Shown here one piece after another: positions 52,881-62,018 of a stretch of 64,000 nucleotides of DNA. The stretch is from positions 30,222 through 94,221 of the forward strand of contig CAKZVC010000016.1 of NCBI GenBank assembly GCA_937922235.1, read 5' to 3'. The stretch is from an uncultured Acidimicrobiales bacterium (GTDB lineage Bacteria > Actinomycetota > Acidimicrobiia > Acidimicrobiales > SHLQ01). Position 1 is the stretch's first letter. The number at the start of each line of letters is the position of its first letter. A program made the position numbers and the translations under genes. The notes under the pieces were generated by a model. That model worked only from the letters and a program-made list of their open reading frames with translations. It ran no database searches and was not told where the DNA came from.

Positions 52881-53813
52881 ATGGCTGCCGATCCGCTTCC
52901 CTTTGATGTTGAGGAGTTCCTCACCCATCTCGCGATCGAAAAAGGCCGCTCAACGAACACATTGAACGCCTACCGGCTCGACCTTCGGCGATACGTCGAG
53001 TTTCTCGACGGTACCCGAGTCACGATGGTCGACCCTGCGAAGGTGGCCGCGTTCCGAGTCGAGCTCGAAGAACGAGGGTTAGCCCGTTCGTCGGTCAACC
53101 GCACCCTGACAGCCGTTCGTGGACTGCACCGCTTCCTCTTTGCCGAGGGCATCGCCCCGCACGACCCCACGGCCGACATCGAACCAGCCAAGCTACCGAA
53201 GGGCCTGCCCAAGGCGCTGAGCGAGACCGACATCATTGCGTTGCTCGAAGCAGTTGACGCGTCCGATGCCTTCGGAGTGCGAGACGCCGCCATTCTTGAG
53301 CTGCTCTACGGCACAGGAATGCGTATTTCGGAGTGTGTTGGGCTGTCGCTCGACGACATCGATCTGGACGGGGCGCTCATTCGTGTAACCGGCAAAGGTA
53401 ACAAACAGCGCCTGGTGCCTCTCGGCCGCCTCGCCGAAGAGACCCTCCGCAAGTGGCTCTCCCCTGGCGGGCGAGCTGAACTCGCTCCAGAGTCTTGGAA
53501 GCACCGCTCCGATCAAATGGCGGTGTTCCTCAATCACCGTGGCGGAAGGCTCTCACGACAGGGCATTTGGGGTGTAGTGCGCAAGCATGGCCTCACCGCT
53601 GGGATCGCGGACAAGCTGACCCCGCACGTGCTTCGTCACAGCTGTGCAACTCATATGCTCGATCACGGCGCCGACATTCGAACTGTGCAAGAACTTCTCG
53701 GTCATGCGTCGATTTCGACCACCCAGCTCTATACGAAGGTCTCCACCGACCTCCTCGTGCGAGCGTATGCAAGTGCACATCCCCGGGCGACCGGCAAACC
53801 AGGAGCACGATGA
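52881..53813 (+). CDS. xerD: tyrosine recombinase XerD
   Basis: 310 residues. The N-terminal core-binding domain (FLTHLAIEKGRSTNTLNAYRLDLRRYVEFL) and catalytic residues are present: Arg in LYGTGMRISECVGLSLDD (about 147), HxxR in LTPHVLRHSCATHML (about 248), His in LLGHASISTTQ (about 274) and Tyr in LYTKV (about 283). Its position after pyrG and the NUDIX gene matches Rv1701. It resolves chromosome dimers at dif with XerC; it is not part of a mobile element. Its stop overlaps the HD gene as ATGA. Confidence 0.95.
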   Translation: MAADPLPFDVEEFLTHLAIEKGRSTNTLNAYRLDLRRYVEFLDGTRVTMVDPAKVAAFRVELEERGLARSSVNRTLTAVRGLHRFLFAEGIAPHDPTADIEPAKLPKGLPKALSETDIIALLEAVDASDAFGVRDAAILELLYGTGMRISECVGLSLDDIDLDGALIRVTGKGNKQRLVPLGRLAEETLRKWLSPGGRAELAPESWKHRSDQMAVFLNHRGGRLSRQGIWGVVRKHGLTAGIADKLTPHVLRHSCATHMLDHGADIRTVQELLGHASISTTQLYTKVSTDLLVRAYASAHPRATGKPGAR

Positions 53814-54328
53814 TGAAGGCACTGCATCTCACCAAGCGGTTTGTTGGGTCTCTCTGGCCGTTCGGACCTAACCCTGACGCTGACGAGTGGGCGAAGAGTC
53901 ATCTCGTCGACGGCGAGGTTGCCTTGTGGCGCCGCATGTCGCCGCAAGATCGGCGGCATTCAATCGGAGTGGCCCAGCGCGTCGAAGAGCATCTCGGCGA
54001 CAAAGCAACTCGACCCGTATTGGCTGCAGCACTGCTTCACGACGTTGGGAAGGTTGACAGCCAGCTCGGTACTTTTATGCGGGTTGTCGCCACGCTCTCG
54101 GCCGCTGTTGCGGGCCGCGAGACGGCCGAACTGTGGGTACAGACCTCAGGGATTACCCGGCGCGTTGGCCTCTACTTGAAACACCCGGAAATCGGAGGCG
54201 ATCTTCTCGAAATGGCCGGTGCCGACGAGTTCACGTACACGTGGGCCCGAGAGCATCATCTTCCGGCCGAAGACTGCTCACTCGACCGCGAGCTTGCGCA
54301 CGCGCTACGCATCAGCGACGACGACTAG
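53810..54328 (+). CDS. HD-domain protein
   Basis: 172 residues. HD motifs are visible: RHSIGVAQRVEEHL, ALLHDVGKVDS (HD pair, about 80) and HPEIGGDLLE. The fold suggests a metal-dependent phosphohydrolase; the substrate is not known. The ATG at 53810 overlaps the xerD stop; AGGAG is placed four bases before it and seven before a second ATG at 53813, so either may be used. It ends 15 bases before the convergent PKD gene. Confidence 0.85.
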   Translation: MMKALHLTKRFVGSLWPFGPNPDADEWAKSHLVDGEVALWRRMSPQDRRHSIGVAQRVEEHLGDKATRPVLAAALLHDVGKVDSQLGTFMRVVATLSAAVAGRETAELWVQTSGITRRVGLYLKHPEIGGDLLEMAGADEFTYTWAREHHLPAEDCSLDRELAHALRISDDD

Positions 54329-54343
54329 AACCGCTGCGCTGGC

Positions 54344-57300
54344 CTAGGGAATCGTCACCGATTGCGTGCTGCTGTCAGACCCGCCAGCGTTCGACACCGT
54401 CAGCGTCACGCTGTAGGTGCCTGGGCCACCAAAGTCGATGCCCGCTGGGTTTGCATTGCCTGACGCTGCTGGCGTTCCGCCCGTGAACGACCACGAGTAG
54501 GTCGTGTTCCCAGGGTCGGTGTCGTTGCCGGTGAAGGTGAAGTCCGCTGTCGTTCCAGCGACGGCGAAGGTGAAGTTCGCTGTCGGCGCTGGTGGCAGTA
54601 CCACAAACCCGTTGATGTCGATCTGGAAATTCACGGTGTTCGACGTGGTTCCGTTCGATGCGGTCACCGTGCCAAAGTAGGTGTTATTCGCCGTGAACGT
54701 GAATGTTGGCGACGACGATGGACCCGTGATTGTGCCCTGGACCGAGCCGGGCACCGACCACGTCCATGTCGTTGGATTGTTCGTGGCTGTTGCCGAGACG
54801 GTCACCGAACCCGCGGGGCCTTCCGGTCCGACCGACACGGGGCTTACTACCGGTGGTGGGTCAGGTATGTCGTTTACCGTGAACGTGGTGCTGTCCGTGT
54901 CTGTGCCATCACCGTTGTCGACCGTCAGCGTCACGGTGTACGGACCATTGGCTGGAACGGTGAGCGTCGGCGTCGCATCAGTTGTCGATGACAGCGTTCC
55001 GCCGCTGGTTGACCAGGCATAGGTCACCGGACCGTTGGTGACCGCGGCGCTGAGCGCAACGACACCTTGGTTGTTGTTCGCAGTAATGCCCGTGATCGTC
55101 GGCGGCACCGCAATTGAGACCGTGAAACTCGCCGAGTCTGGAGCTGACGTACCAACACCGTTCGACGCGGTGACCGTGACTGTCTTCGAACCCGAGGTGG
55201 TGTAGGTGATCGTGGGCGATGAGGTGCCAGCTCCGGCCGTGATCGTGCCTCCGGGCGTGTCCCAATTCCAGCTGGTCGGGCTGTTTAACGCGCTCGCAGC
55301 GAGCTGCACGACACCGTTGTTGTTGCTCGATACAGCAAGAGCGGTGATCTCCGGCGGTTCAGGAACCGTGACGCTGACCGTTGTGGTCGACGAATCGCCC
55401 GCGCCCTCCACGTTCTCGACCGTAAGCGTGATGTCGTAGGAACCGGTTGTCGGGTAGCTGAATGTTGCGTTCGGGGTACTCGTGCCGCTTTGGGTGATCG
55501 AGCCCGGAGCGCTCCACGCATAGCTCACCGCGCTCGTCGATGAAGTGCCGTCGCACGAAACGCCTCCGCCTACCACGTTGCAGGTGATATTCGCCTCTGG
55601 CGGGGCAAGCGCAACCGTGACCGTCTGAGTAACCGAGTCACTTCCAGCCGTGTTCGTGACCGTGAGTGTGACGTCGTAGGAGTCGCTCGAGGTGTACGTG
55701 TGCGTTGGGCTCTGCTGCGAAGAAGTAGTTCCGTCGCCAAGGTCCCACGACCATGACGCTGGCCCATCGATCGACGCATCAGCGAACTGCGCGGTCAGAC
55801 CACCCGTCGATACCGAGAAGGCCGCCGTAGGCGCTTTGTCGACATCGACCATGGTCGAGAATGGAATCGAGTCCCCGGCGTCGTTCGTTGCAATCAGGGT
55901 GACCGGATACGAACCAGGTGTTGCGTACGAATGAGTTGGGTTTTGGAGCGTGGACGTCTGACCATCACCAAAGCTCCACGCCCAACTTGTGGGGCCATTT
56001 TGTGACGTGTCAGCGAAGACGACGTCGAGCTCGGTGTCGGTGAACGTGAACGAAGCAACAGGCGGGTCAATAACGACGATCGTCGTGGTGGCCGAATCAG
56101 AGCCTCCGTCGTTTCCAGCGGTGAGTGACACCGTATACGTACCGGGAGCGTCGTAGGAATGTGTTGGGTTCTGGGCAGTCGAGGTGTTCCCGTCGCCGAA
56201 GTTCCAACTCCACGAGTTCGGACTTCCGATCGATGTGTCGGTAAAGACGATGACCGAGTTGACCTGGGTTGTGCTTGCCGATGCCGTGAAAGCCGCGCTT
56301 GGCGGATCAACCGGGATTGGATCGACGGTAATGGTCTTCGATAGCTCATCGGAGCCAGCGTCGTTCGTTGCGGTCAGCGTGACTGTGTATGTGCCGGGTG
56401 CATCCCAGCTGTGACCAACATTGGCACCCGTAGCGGTGGAGTTGTCCCCAAAGTCCCATTCCAGCAACGTGGGAGCATTCAACGAGAGGTCGCTGAAGCG
56501 GATCTCTTCGCCTTGGACGATCGTCAGAGAGGTCTCACTAAATCGAGCAATCGGCGGATTGACTCGGGCTTCGACGACAACAACCGCAATCGTGTCGCTC
56601 GATCCAGCCGAGTTTGATACCGACAATCGAATTCGGTACTCGCCTGGCCGATCCCATGCGTGACGAACGGTTTCGCCAACGGCTTCGTCGCCGTCGCCAA
56701 AGTCCCAACTGGTGGCAGTCGGTGTGTTCGTCGACGCGCTTTCGAGTGTGACGGTTTGGCCTACCTCGACAACACCCGGGAACGGAGCAATAACGGCCTG
56801 AGGGGGCTCGACGCTAGCCACAACGGTGACCTGAGTCGTCACTGAGTTCGGGCCAGCCTCGTTGCTTGCCGTCAACGTCACGGTGTACACGCCGGGTTCG
56901 TCATAGCTGTGGCTGGCCACTGGGCCTGAGCCAGTTGAGTCGTCGCCAAATTCCCACAACAGGGTGTCGGGGTCGCCAGTTGACGTGTCGGTGAAGGTGA
57001 CTGTTTCCCCGACTTCAACAATGTCGCTGCTCAAGGTGAATCCAGCGCTCGGAACCCGCTGCACATCTTCAGCAATGACCGTGAAATCGTGCGTTTGCTG
57101 ACTGATATCACGATCGATGTTCGAGGCGAACAGCGTGACGGTGTAAATGCCTTCGCTATCCCAAACCTTGGTGACCTCAGGCCCCGATGCGCTGGTGCCA
57201 TCACCGAACGTCCAACTCCACGAGGTTGGGTCGCCAGTTGAATCGTCGCTCAGTCGAACTTCTTCGCCCACGTTGATGGTGTCAGATGAGAAGACAAAGT

Positions 57301-58885
57301 TTGCGATGAGCTCGTCAGCTAGAGGTTCAGCAGTCTCGTCCGGCTCAGCATCTTGCTCGACAAGGATCGGCTCGACCGGTGCTTGCGGAAGCTCTTGAAG
57401 CTGGTCGGGATCGATGAACTCCGGCGGCAGGGCATCATCGACAGGCGGAGGCACCGTGTCGGTGGGCTCATCGGTGTCGGCTGGATCCGGCGCGTCGGCA
57501 GCGTCATCTGGGTCGTCGTTGCTGCCGTCAACATCAACGACCTCGTCAGCGTTCGGAGACTCCACGAGCTGTTCGTTGTCCACTGCGACATCGTCAGGTG
57601 CTGATCCGTTTCCGTCGGGGTCGATAGTGAACGCAGGCGCTTCATCATCAAAGACCCGCTGCTCTTCTTCCTCATCATCAGAGCCTCGAGTAAACGCTCC
57701 GGGCCCGGTGCCCTCAGCATCGTCTCCACCAAAGACCACAGCGCCGAGCTTAGAAATCGGCACGAGCTCGTCGCTGGTAACAATTGCGGCGCGGAAGCCG
57801 TCGGGCTCGTTCGCCCACACGGCGCCGTCGAAGACCTCGAGCTCAAAGGGCTTACCGGTCGAGGGACGGAACTTGAACGTGTCGGTAACCACCCGGTCGA
57901 CGAGGTCAACCACAACGATCTCGCCGGTGTCGTAGTTCGGTAGATAGCCCGTTGCGTCTACCGCAACTGGGGCACCCCAGTTCGTTCCAGTGTCTTCGAG
58001 CTCGAGCACGCGACATTCGTTTTCTTGGGGCTCAACAACGCTCAGCTGGCCGGCAAGCCCATCGTGAACGAGGACACGATGCGTCCCATCGCTAGCCGTC
58101 AGATAATTGCCGGCGATCTGCACGTCGCCCGGGGAACCACAGATTGGGACACCTTCGCCGAGCTCATCATCAACGGTGAGCTCGTTGAGCACCCGTCGTG
58201 CTGAATCGACGACGTAGACCGACTCGCCAGCTCGAACAAGACCAGGGCGAGCAGCGTTCTCTGAAATCAGTGGTGGCAGGGAGACCAGCTGTTCGAGACC
58301 GAGGTCCGTGGAGTAGACCACTTGTGATGAATCGCCGGTGATGGCAACGAGTTCGCCCTCGGCATTGACCACGGTGTCGGTGAGCGCACCATTGGATTCG
58401 GGGATTCGAATTTCAGACTGGATTGCTTGACCCGGTTCATAGACGAGCGTTCGTTGGTCGCCAACGATGTACGCGTTCGACCACTCCGATGAACCCTGGT
58501 GGTTCGCAAGAAGCTGCACATTGTCTTCGGTAAGTCCGGCATCGCCCGGTCCGGCATCTTCGCTATCGATGGCAAGCGAGATCGCTCCGACCACACCTAC
58601 GATGCCAGTCGTTCGATTCAGGAAGACCGCGTCTTGCCCCTGCGGAATGGCCACGAGTGAGTCACCATCTTCGCCAACTTCGACCTGAGCGGTGATTTCC
58701 TGGGTGCTGCCGTTGATCTGCAGCAATCGACCGCGAGCACCATCTTCCATCCAGACGACAGGGTCATTCAGCGCAACGCCAGCGGACGCTTGCGTACCAA
58801 GCCGGAAGACAACGAGCAGTGCCGCAATCGCCACAAGCGCGACAAGCGCTCGACCGGTCCACCGCGGAAATTCGAAACTGCTCAC
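54344..58885 (-). CDS. giant membrane-anchored protein: beta-propeller-like N-terminus, acidic linker and 12 PKD/Ig-like domains
   Basis: 1513 residues. A membrane anchor lies at about 13-30 (LVALVAIAALLVVFRLG). Residues about 40-400 show repeated propeller-like strands (VWMEDGARGRLLQING; VDSARRVLNELTV). An acidic Asp/Glu/Pro linker spans about 400-530. About 12 Ig-like repeats then follow. Seven are classic PKD domains with the W-x-(F/L)-G-D-G/N/D signature (such as WSWTFGDG, WSWNFGDG, WAWSFGDG), and five more distant ones share YxW motifs (YAWSAPGS, WNWDTPGG). It is likely an extracellular adhesin or structural surface protein. No protease, lectin or sorting signal is seen. TAGACT lies six bases before the GTG start. 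Confidence 0.85.
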   Translation of the reverse strand: MSSFEFPRWTGRALVALVAIAALLVVFRLGTQASAGVALNDPVVWMEDGARGRLLQINGSTQEITAQVEVGEDGDSLVAIPQGQDAVFLNRTTGIVGVVGAISLAIDSEDAGPGDAGLTEDNVQLLANHQGSSEWSNAYIVGDQRTLVYEPGQAIQSEIRIPESNGALTDTVVNAEGELVAITGDSSQVVYSTDLGLEQLVSLPPLISENAARPGLVRAGESVYVVDSARRVLNELTVDDELGEGVPICGSPGDVQIAGNYLTASDGTHRVLVHDGLAGQLSVVEPQENECRVLELEDTGTNWGAPVAVDATGYLPNYDTGEIVVVDLVDRVVTDTFKFRPSTGKPFELEVFDGAVWANEPDGFRAAIVTSDELVPISKLGAVVFGGDDAEGTGPGAFTRGSDDEEEEQRVFDDEAPAFTIDPDGNGSAPDDVAVDNEQLVESPNADEVVDVDGSNDDPDDAADAPDPADTDEPTDTVPPPVDDALPPEFIDPDQLQELPQAPVEPILVEQDAEPDETAEPLADELIANFVFSSDTINVGEEVRLSDDSTGDPTSWSWTFGDGTSASGPEVTKVWDSEGIYTVTLFASNIDRDISQQTHDFTVIAEDVQRVPSAGFTLSSDIVEVGETVTFTDTSTGDPDTLLWEFGDDSTGSGPVASHSYDEPGVYTVTLTASNEAGPNSVTTQVTVVASVEPPQAVIAPFPGVVEVGQTVTLESASTNTPTATSWDFGDGDEAVGETVRHAWDRPGEYRIRLSVSNSAGSSDTIAVVVVEARVNPPIARFSETSLTIVQGEEIRFSDLSLNAPTLLEWDFGDNSTATGANVGHSWDAPGTYTVTLTATNDAGSDELSKTITVDPIPVDPPSAAFTASASTTQVNSVIVFTDTSIGSPNSWSWNFGDGNTSTAQNPTHSYDAPGTYTVSLTAGNDGGSDSATTTIVVIDPPVASFTFTDTELDVVFADTSQNGPTSWAWSFGDGQTSTLQNPTHSYATPGSYPVTLIATNDAGDSIPFSTMVDVDKAPTAAFSVSTGGLTAQFADASIDGPASWSWDLGDGTTSSQQSPTHTYTSSDSYDVTLTVTNTAGSDSVTQTVTVALAPPEANITCNVVGGGVSCDGTSSTSAVSYAWSAPGSITQSGTSTPNATFSYPTTGSYDITLTVENVEGAGDSSTTTVSVTVPEPPEITALAVSSNNNGVVQLAASALNSPTSWNWDTPGGTITAGAGTSSPTITYTTSGSKTVTVTASNGVGTSAPDSASFTVSIAVPPTITGITANNNQGVVALSAAVTNGPVTYAWSTSGGTLSSTTDATPTLTVPANGPYTVTLTVDNGDGTDTDSTTFTVNDIPDPPPVVSPVSVGPEGPAGSVTVSATATNNPTTWTWSVPGSVQGTITGPSSSPTFTFTANNTYFGTVTASNGTTSNTVNFQIDINGFVVLPPAPTANFTFAVAGTTADFTFTGNDTDPGNTTYSWSFTGGTPAASGNANPAGIDFGGPGTYSVTLTVSNAGGSDSSTQSVTIP

Positions 58886-58897
58886 GTCCTTAGTCTA
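58886..58897 (-). promoter_or_regulatory. leaderless promoter -10 (TAGACT) for the PKD protein
   Basis: TAGACT (58892-58897, minus strand), six bases, then the GTG at 58885. Confidence 0.55.
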
Positions 58898-58998
58898 TTG
58901 ACCAAGTGGTGTGTGCCGGGAGCACCCAGGGTGAGATGTTGCGTTTCGACATCGACGCACGATGCTGACGACACCACTTCTGGTGCCACCCAGAGCGG

Positions 58999-60015
58999 TT
59001 AGCCGACCTCCCAGGTTGGATTCGAGCGCAGCAACGTATGTAAATCACCGGGTCCCTTGGCTTCTTGGGCTGCGGCGAGCTGGCTTGTCGCACCAGCCGC
59101 GTACTCGATTCTGTCAACAGATCGAAACACACCCATTGGGGTTGGTGAGTGCGGTCCGGCCGCCAAACGTGACAACGCGAACGCAACGCCAGGGTCTGGC
59201 CGATGCTCATCATGGACGAGCAATGCGTCTTCGCCGACGTCTGCGACCTCGGCAATGACGACATTTCCAGAATCGTCCATCACGACGCCACGCTCGTTGT
59301 CGACGCCAAAGCGGATCGGTTCTCCATGCACGAGGTCGATCAGATTGGCCGGCCGGTTGGCCCGCTTGGTGATCGTGTCGAATTGGCCGTCGTTGAAGAC
59401 GTTGCAGTTCTGGTAGACCTCGACCAGAGATGCGCCGTTGTGGGCGTGCGCTCGCTTGAAGGTCTCCTGCATATGTTGGCGATCCATGTCGTGCGTTCGA
59501 GCTACGAACGACGCTTCGGCCCCAAGCGCCAGGCTCACCGCGTTAAACGGCTGGTCGATCGAGCCGTAGGGTGATGACTTGGTGACCTTGCCGACCTCCG
59601 ACGTTGGCGAATACTGCCCCTTCGTCAGGCCGTAGATCATGTTGTTGAACAGCAAGATGTTGATGTTCACATTTCGTCGCAGGGCATGGATCAGATGGTT
59701 ACCACCGATCGACAGCATGTCGCCGTCGCCACCTATGACCCATACATCGAGATCTGGGCGTGCCATCGCAAGCCCTGTCGAGAACGCAGGTGAGCGACCA
59801 TGGATCGAGTGCATCCCGAAGGTGTTCATGTAATACGGGAACCGTGCAGCACAGCCGATTCCAGAGATGAACACCGTGTCCTCACGGCGAACGTCGAGTT
59901 CGGGCATCATCAGCTGAACTGCGGTCAGAATCGAATAGTCGCCGCAACCTGGGCACCACCGAACCTCCTGGTCTGTGGCCCAATCCTTCTTGGTTGTTAC
60001 CGGTGCGTTTGCCAT
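58999..60015 (-). CDS. korB: 2-oxoacid:ferredoxin oxidoreductase beta subunit
   Basis: 338 residues. The TPP-binding subunit: RWCPGCGDYSILTAVQ near the N-terminus, the metal site GGDGDMLSIGGNHLIHALRRN and LFNNMIYGLTKGQYSPTS. With the alpha subunit it oxidatively decarboxylates 2-oxoglutarate (KorAB type) or pyruvate to the acyl-CoA, with ferredoxin as acceptor. The ATG at 60015 is supported by the family start (WATDQEVRWCPGCG) and by a GGGGAGG purine run about 5 bases upstream; an upstream extension would overlap korA. It ends two bases after the korA stop begins, in the same operon. Confidence 0.95.
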   Translation of the reverse strand: MANAPVTTKKDWATDQEVRWCPGCGDYSILTAVQLMMPELDVRREDTVFISGIGCAARFPYYMNTFGMHSIHGRSPAFSTGLAMARPDLDVWVIGGDGDMLSIGGNHLIHALRRNVNINILLFNNMIYGLTKGQYSPTSEVGKVTKSSPYGSIDQPFNAVSLALGAEASFVARTHDMDRQHMQETFKRAHAHNGASLVEVYQNCNVFNDGQFDTITKRANRPANLIDLVHGEPIRFGVDNERGVVMDDSGNVVIAEVADVGEDALLVHDEHRPDPGVAFALSRLAAGPHSPTPMGVFRSVDRIEYAAGATSQLAAAQEAKGPGDLHTLLRSNPTWEVG

Positions 60016-60017
60016 GA

Positions 60018-61889
60018 CTAGACCTCCCCCATCCGTGCGAGAATTTCTCGCTCCAGCTCCGCTGCGGTGAAGGGTTGACCCATCACCTTGTTGATTGGCT
60101 TCGCATCGACCAAGAACTCGGCACGAAGCAGTTTGACCAACTGCCCCATGTTCAGCTCTGGCACGAGCACGTTGTCGTATCGAGCGAGCACCTCGCCCAA
60201 GTCCGATGGGAACGGATTGAGATGCGTCAGGTGAACGTGGGCCACCTTCGTGTCGGCAGCGCCGAGGCGACGAACCGCACCGCTGATGGCACCCCATGTC
60301 GAGCCCCAACCAACAACGACGGTCGACGCGTCGGCATCTCCAGTCACCGACGTCAACGGGATGTCGTCGGCGATCTTCTCGATGCGCTTCTGGCGCAGCT
60401 CGGTCATGAGCGCATGATTCTCGGGGTCATAGGAGACGTTGCCAGTCTTGTCGGCCTTCTCCAACCCACCGACGCGATGCATGAGCCCGTCGGCTCCGGG
60501 GACTGCCCATGGTCGCACGAGGTTTTCGTCTCGAAGGAACGGCAAGAAGATGGGTTCGCCGTCGTCATCGGTCGCATTCGGTTCGGTCGCGAACGTGACG
60601 TCGATCGTTGGAAGCGACTCGACATCAGGCAGTTTCCACGGCTCTGAACCATTGGCTAGGTAACCGTCGGACAGCAACATCACCGGCGTCATATAGGTGA
60701 GTGCGATCCGGGCTGCTTCGAGTGCAGCGTCGAAGCACTGGCTCGGACTGTAGGCAGCGATGACGGGCATTGGCGATTCGCCGTGACGCCCATACATCGC
60801 CATCAGCAGGTCGGAAGCCTCGGTCTTGGTTGGGAGGCCGGTCGACGGGCCGCCTCGCTGGATATCGACAATGACTAACGGCAGCTCAAGGATGCACGCG
60901 AGACCGATCGCTTCCCCCTTCAACGCAACGCCCGGACCCGATGTCGTCGTCACGGCGAGATTGCCACCGTAGGACGCTCCGATTGCCGAACACACTGCAG
61001 CGATCTCATCTTCGGCTTGGAAGGTTCGCACACCGAAGTTCTTGTGCTTGGCGAGCTCGTGGAGAATGTCTGACGCTGGCGTGATCGGGTACGAACCGAG
61101 GAACATCGGCAGCCCCGACTGCTGAGAGGCTGCGACCAGCCCCCACGACAGCGCCGTGTTGCCGTTGATGTTCGTGTAGGTGCCCGGATCGAGGTCGGCG
61201 GGCGCAATCGCGACGACATGGCTACCGAGTTCGGCGGTCTCGCCGTAGGCATGACCTGCCTTAAACGCTGCAGTGTTTGCAGCGATGACCTTGTCGCGGC
61301 CTTTGAACTTCTGCTGGATCCAGTCGAGCGTGGGTTCGGTTGGACGGGTGTACATCCACGACACAAGGCCAAGGGCAAAGAAGTTCTTCGAACGCTCGGC
61401 GTCTCGCGGCTTCACGTCGAGGTCAGCGCAAACCTCCTTCGTGAGCTTCGTCATCGGGATCTTGATGACCGTGTACCCGTCGAGCGATCCATCCTCGAGC
61501 GGGTTGTCGACGTAGCCCGCCTTGTCGAGGTTGCGCTCCTCGAAGGCGTCTTCGTTGACGATGACCGTGCCACCGCCGGCCAACCGGTTGAGGTCGGCCT
61601 TGAGCGCCGCTGGGTTCATCGCGACCAGCACGGTCGGCTCGTCGCCTGGTGTCGAGACTCGCTCCGAGCTGATCTGTACCTGGAACGCAGATACACCGGC
61701 AAGGGTTCCTTGCGGGGCTCGAATCTCGGCGGGAAATTCGGGCAGCGTGGCGAGATCATTGCCAAAGAGTGCACTTGCGCTCGTGAAGCGATCTCCAGTC
61801 AGCTGCATTCCGTCGCCCGAGTCGCCAGCAAAGCGAATGACTACTCGGTCTACCTCTGGAACAGCCGGGGAATCGGCTACATCCGTCAT
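60018..61889 (-). CDS. korA: 2-oxoacid:ferredoxin oxidoreductase alpha subunit (gamma-alpha fusion)
   Basis: 623 residues. The N-terminal gamma domain (VDRVVIRFAGDSGDGMQLTGDRF, to about 200) is fused to the alpha domain (GSYPITPASDILHELAKHKNFGVRTFQAEDEIAAVCSAIGASYGG). The Ile/Glu and GPGVALKGEAIGLA motifs are typical of KorA. It provides the second half of the ferredoxin-linked 2-oxoacid oxidase. GGGGAGG lies a few bases before the ATG. It is the first gene of the korAB operon; the two stops and starts are two bases apart. Confidence 0.95.
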   Translation of the reverse strand: MTDVADSPAVPEVDRVVIRFAGDSGDGMQLTGDRFTSASALFGNDLATLPEFPAEIRAPQGTLAGVSAFQVQISSERVSTPGDEPTVLVAMNPAALKADLNRLAGGGTVIVNEDAFEERNLDKAGYVDNPLEDGSLDGYTVIKIPMTKLTKEVCADLDVKPRDAERSKNFFALGLVSWMYTRPTEPTLDWIQQKFKGRDKVIAANTAAFKAGHAYGETAELGSHVVAIAPADLDPGTYTNINGNTALSWGLVAASQQSGLPMFLGSYPITPASDILHELAKHKNFGVRTFQAEDEIAAVCSAIGASYGGNLAVTTTSGPGVALKGEAIGLACILELPLVIVDIQRGGPSTGLPTKTEASDLLMAMYGRHGESPMPVIAAYSPSQCFDAALEAARIALTYMTPVMLLSDGYLANGSEPWKLPDVESLPTIDVTFATEPNATDDDGEPIFLPFLRDENLVRPWAVPGADGLMHRVGGLEKADKTGNVSYDPENHALMTELRQKRIEKIADDIPLTSVTGDADASTVVVGWGSTWGAISGAVRRLGAADTKVAHVHLTHLNPFPSDLGEVLARYDNVLVPELNMGQLVKLLRAEFLVDAKPINKVMGQPFTAAELEREILARMGEV

Positions 61890-62018
61890 GGCCTCCCCTT
61901 CTCCCCCACGGGCACGCCAAGGGGGTTCAGTATCGGGCCGGGCTGACCCGTCGGAGTGACCATAGTCGCACGACAGTGACCTGCGACACTTTTGCTACTC
62001 AGACTCCAAATTGTTCAT

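Noticed and set aside
52881..53813. Tyrosine recombinase as an integrase of a mobile element
   Set aside because: The position after pyrG and the NUDIX gene and the sequence match XerD; there are no att sites or phage genes.
54344..57300. Regularly spaced similarity in the PKD gene as a DNA repeat array
   Set aside because: The similarity is at the protein level (PKD domains) and the DNA has diverged, so it is not a DNA repeat.
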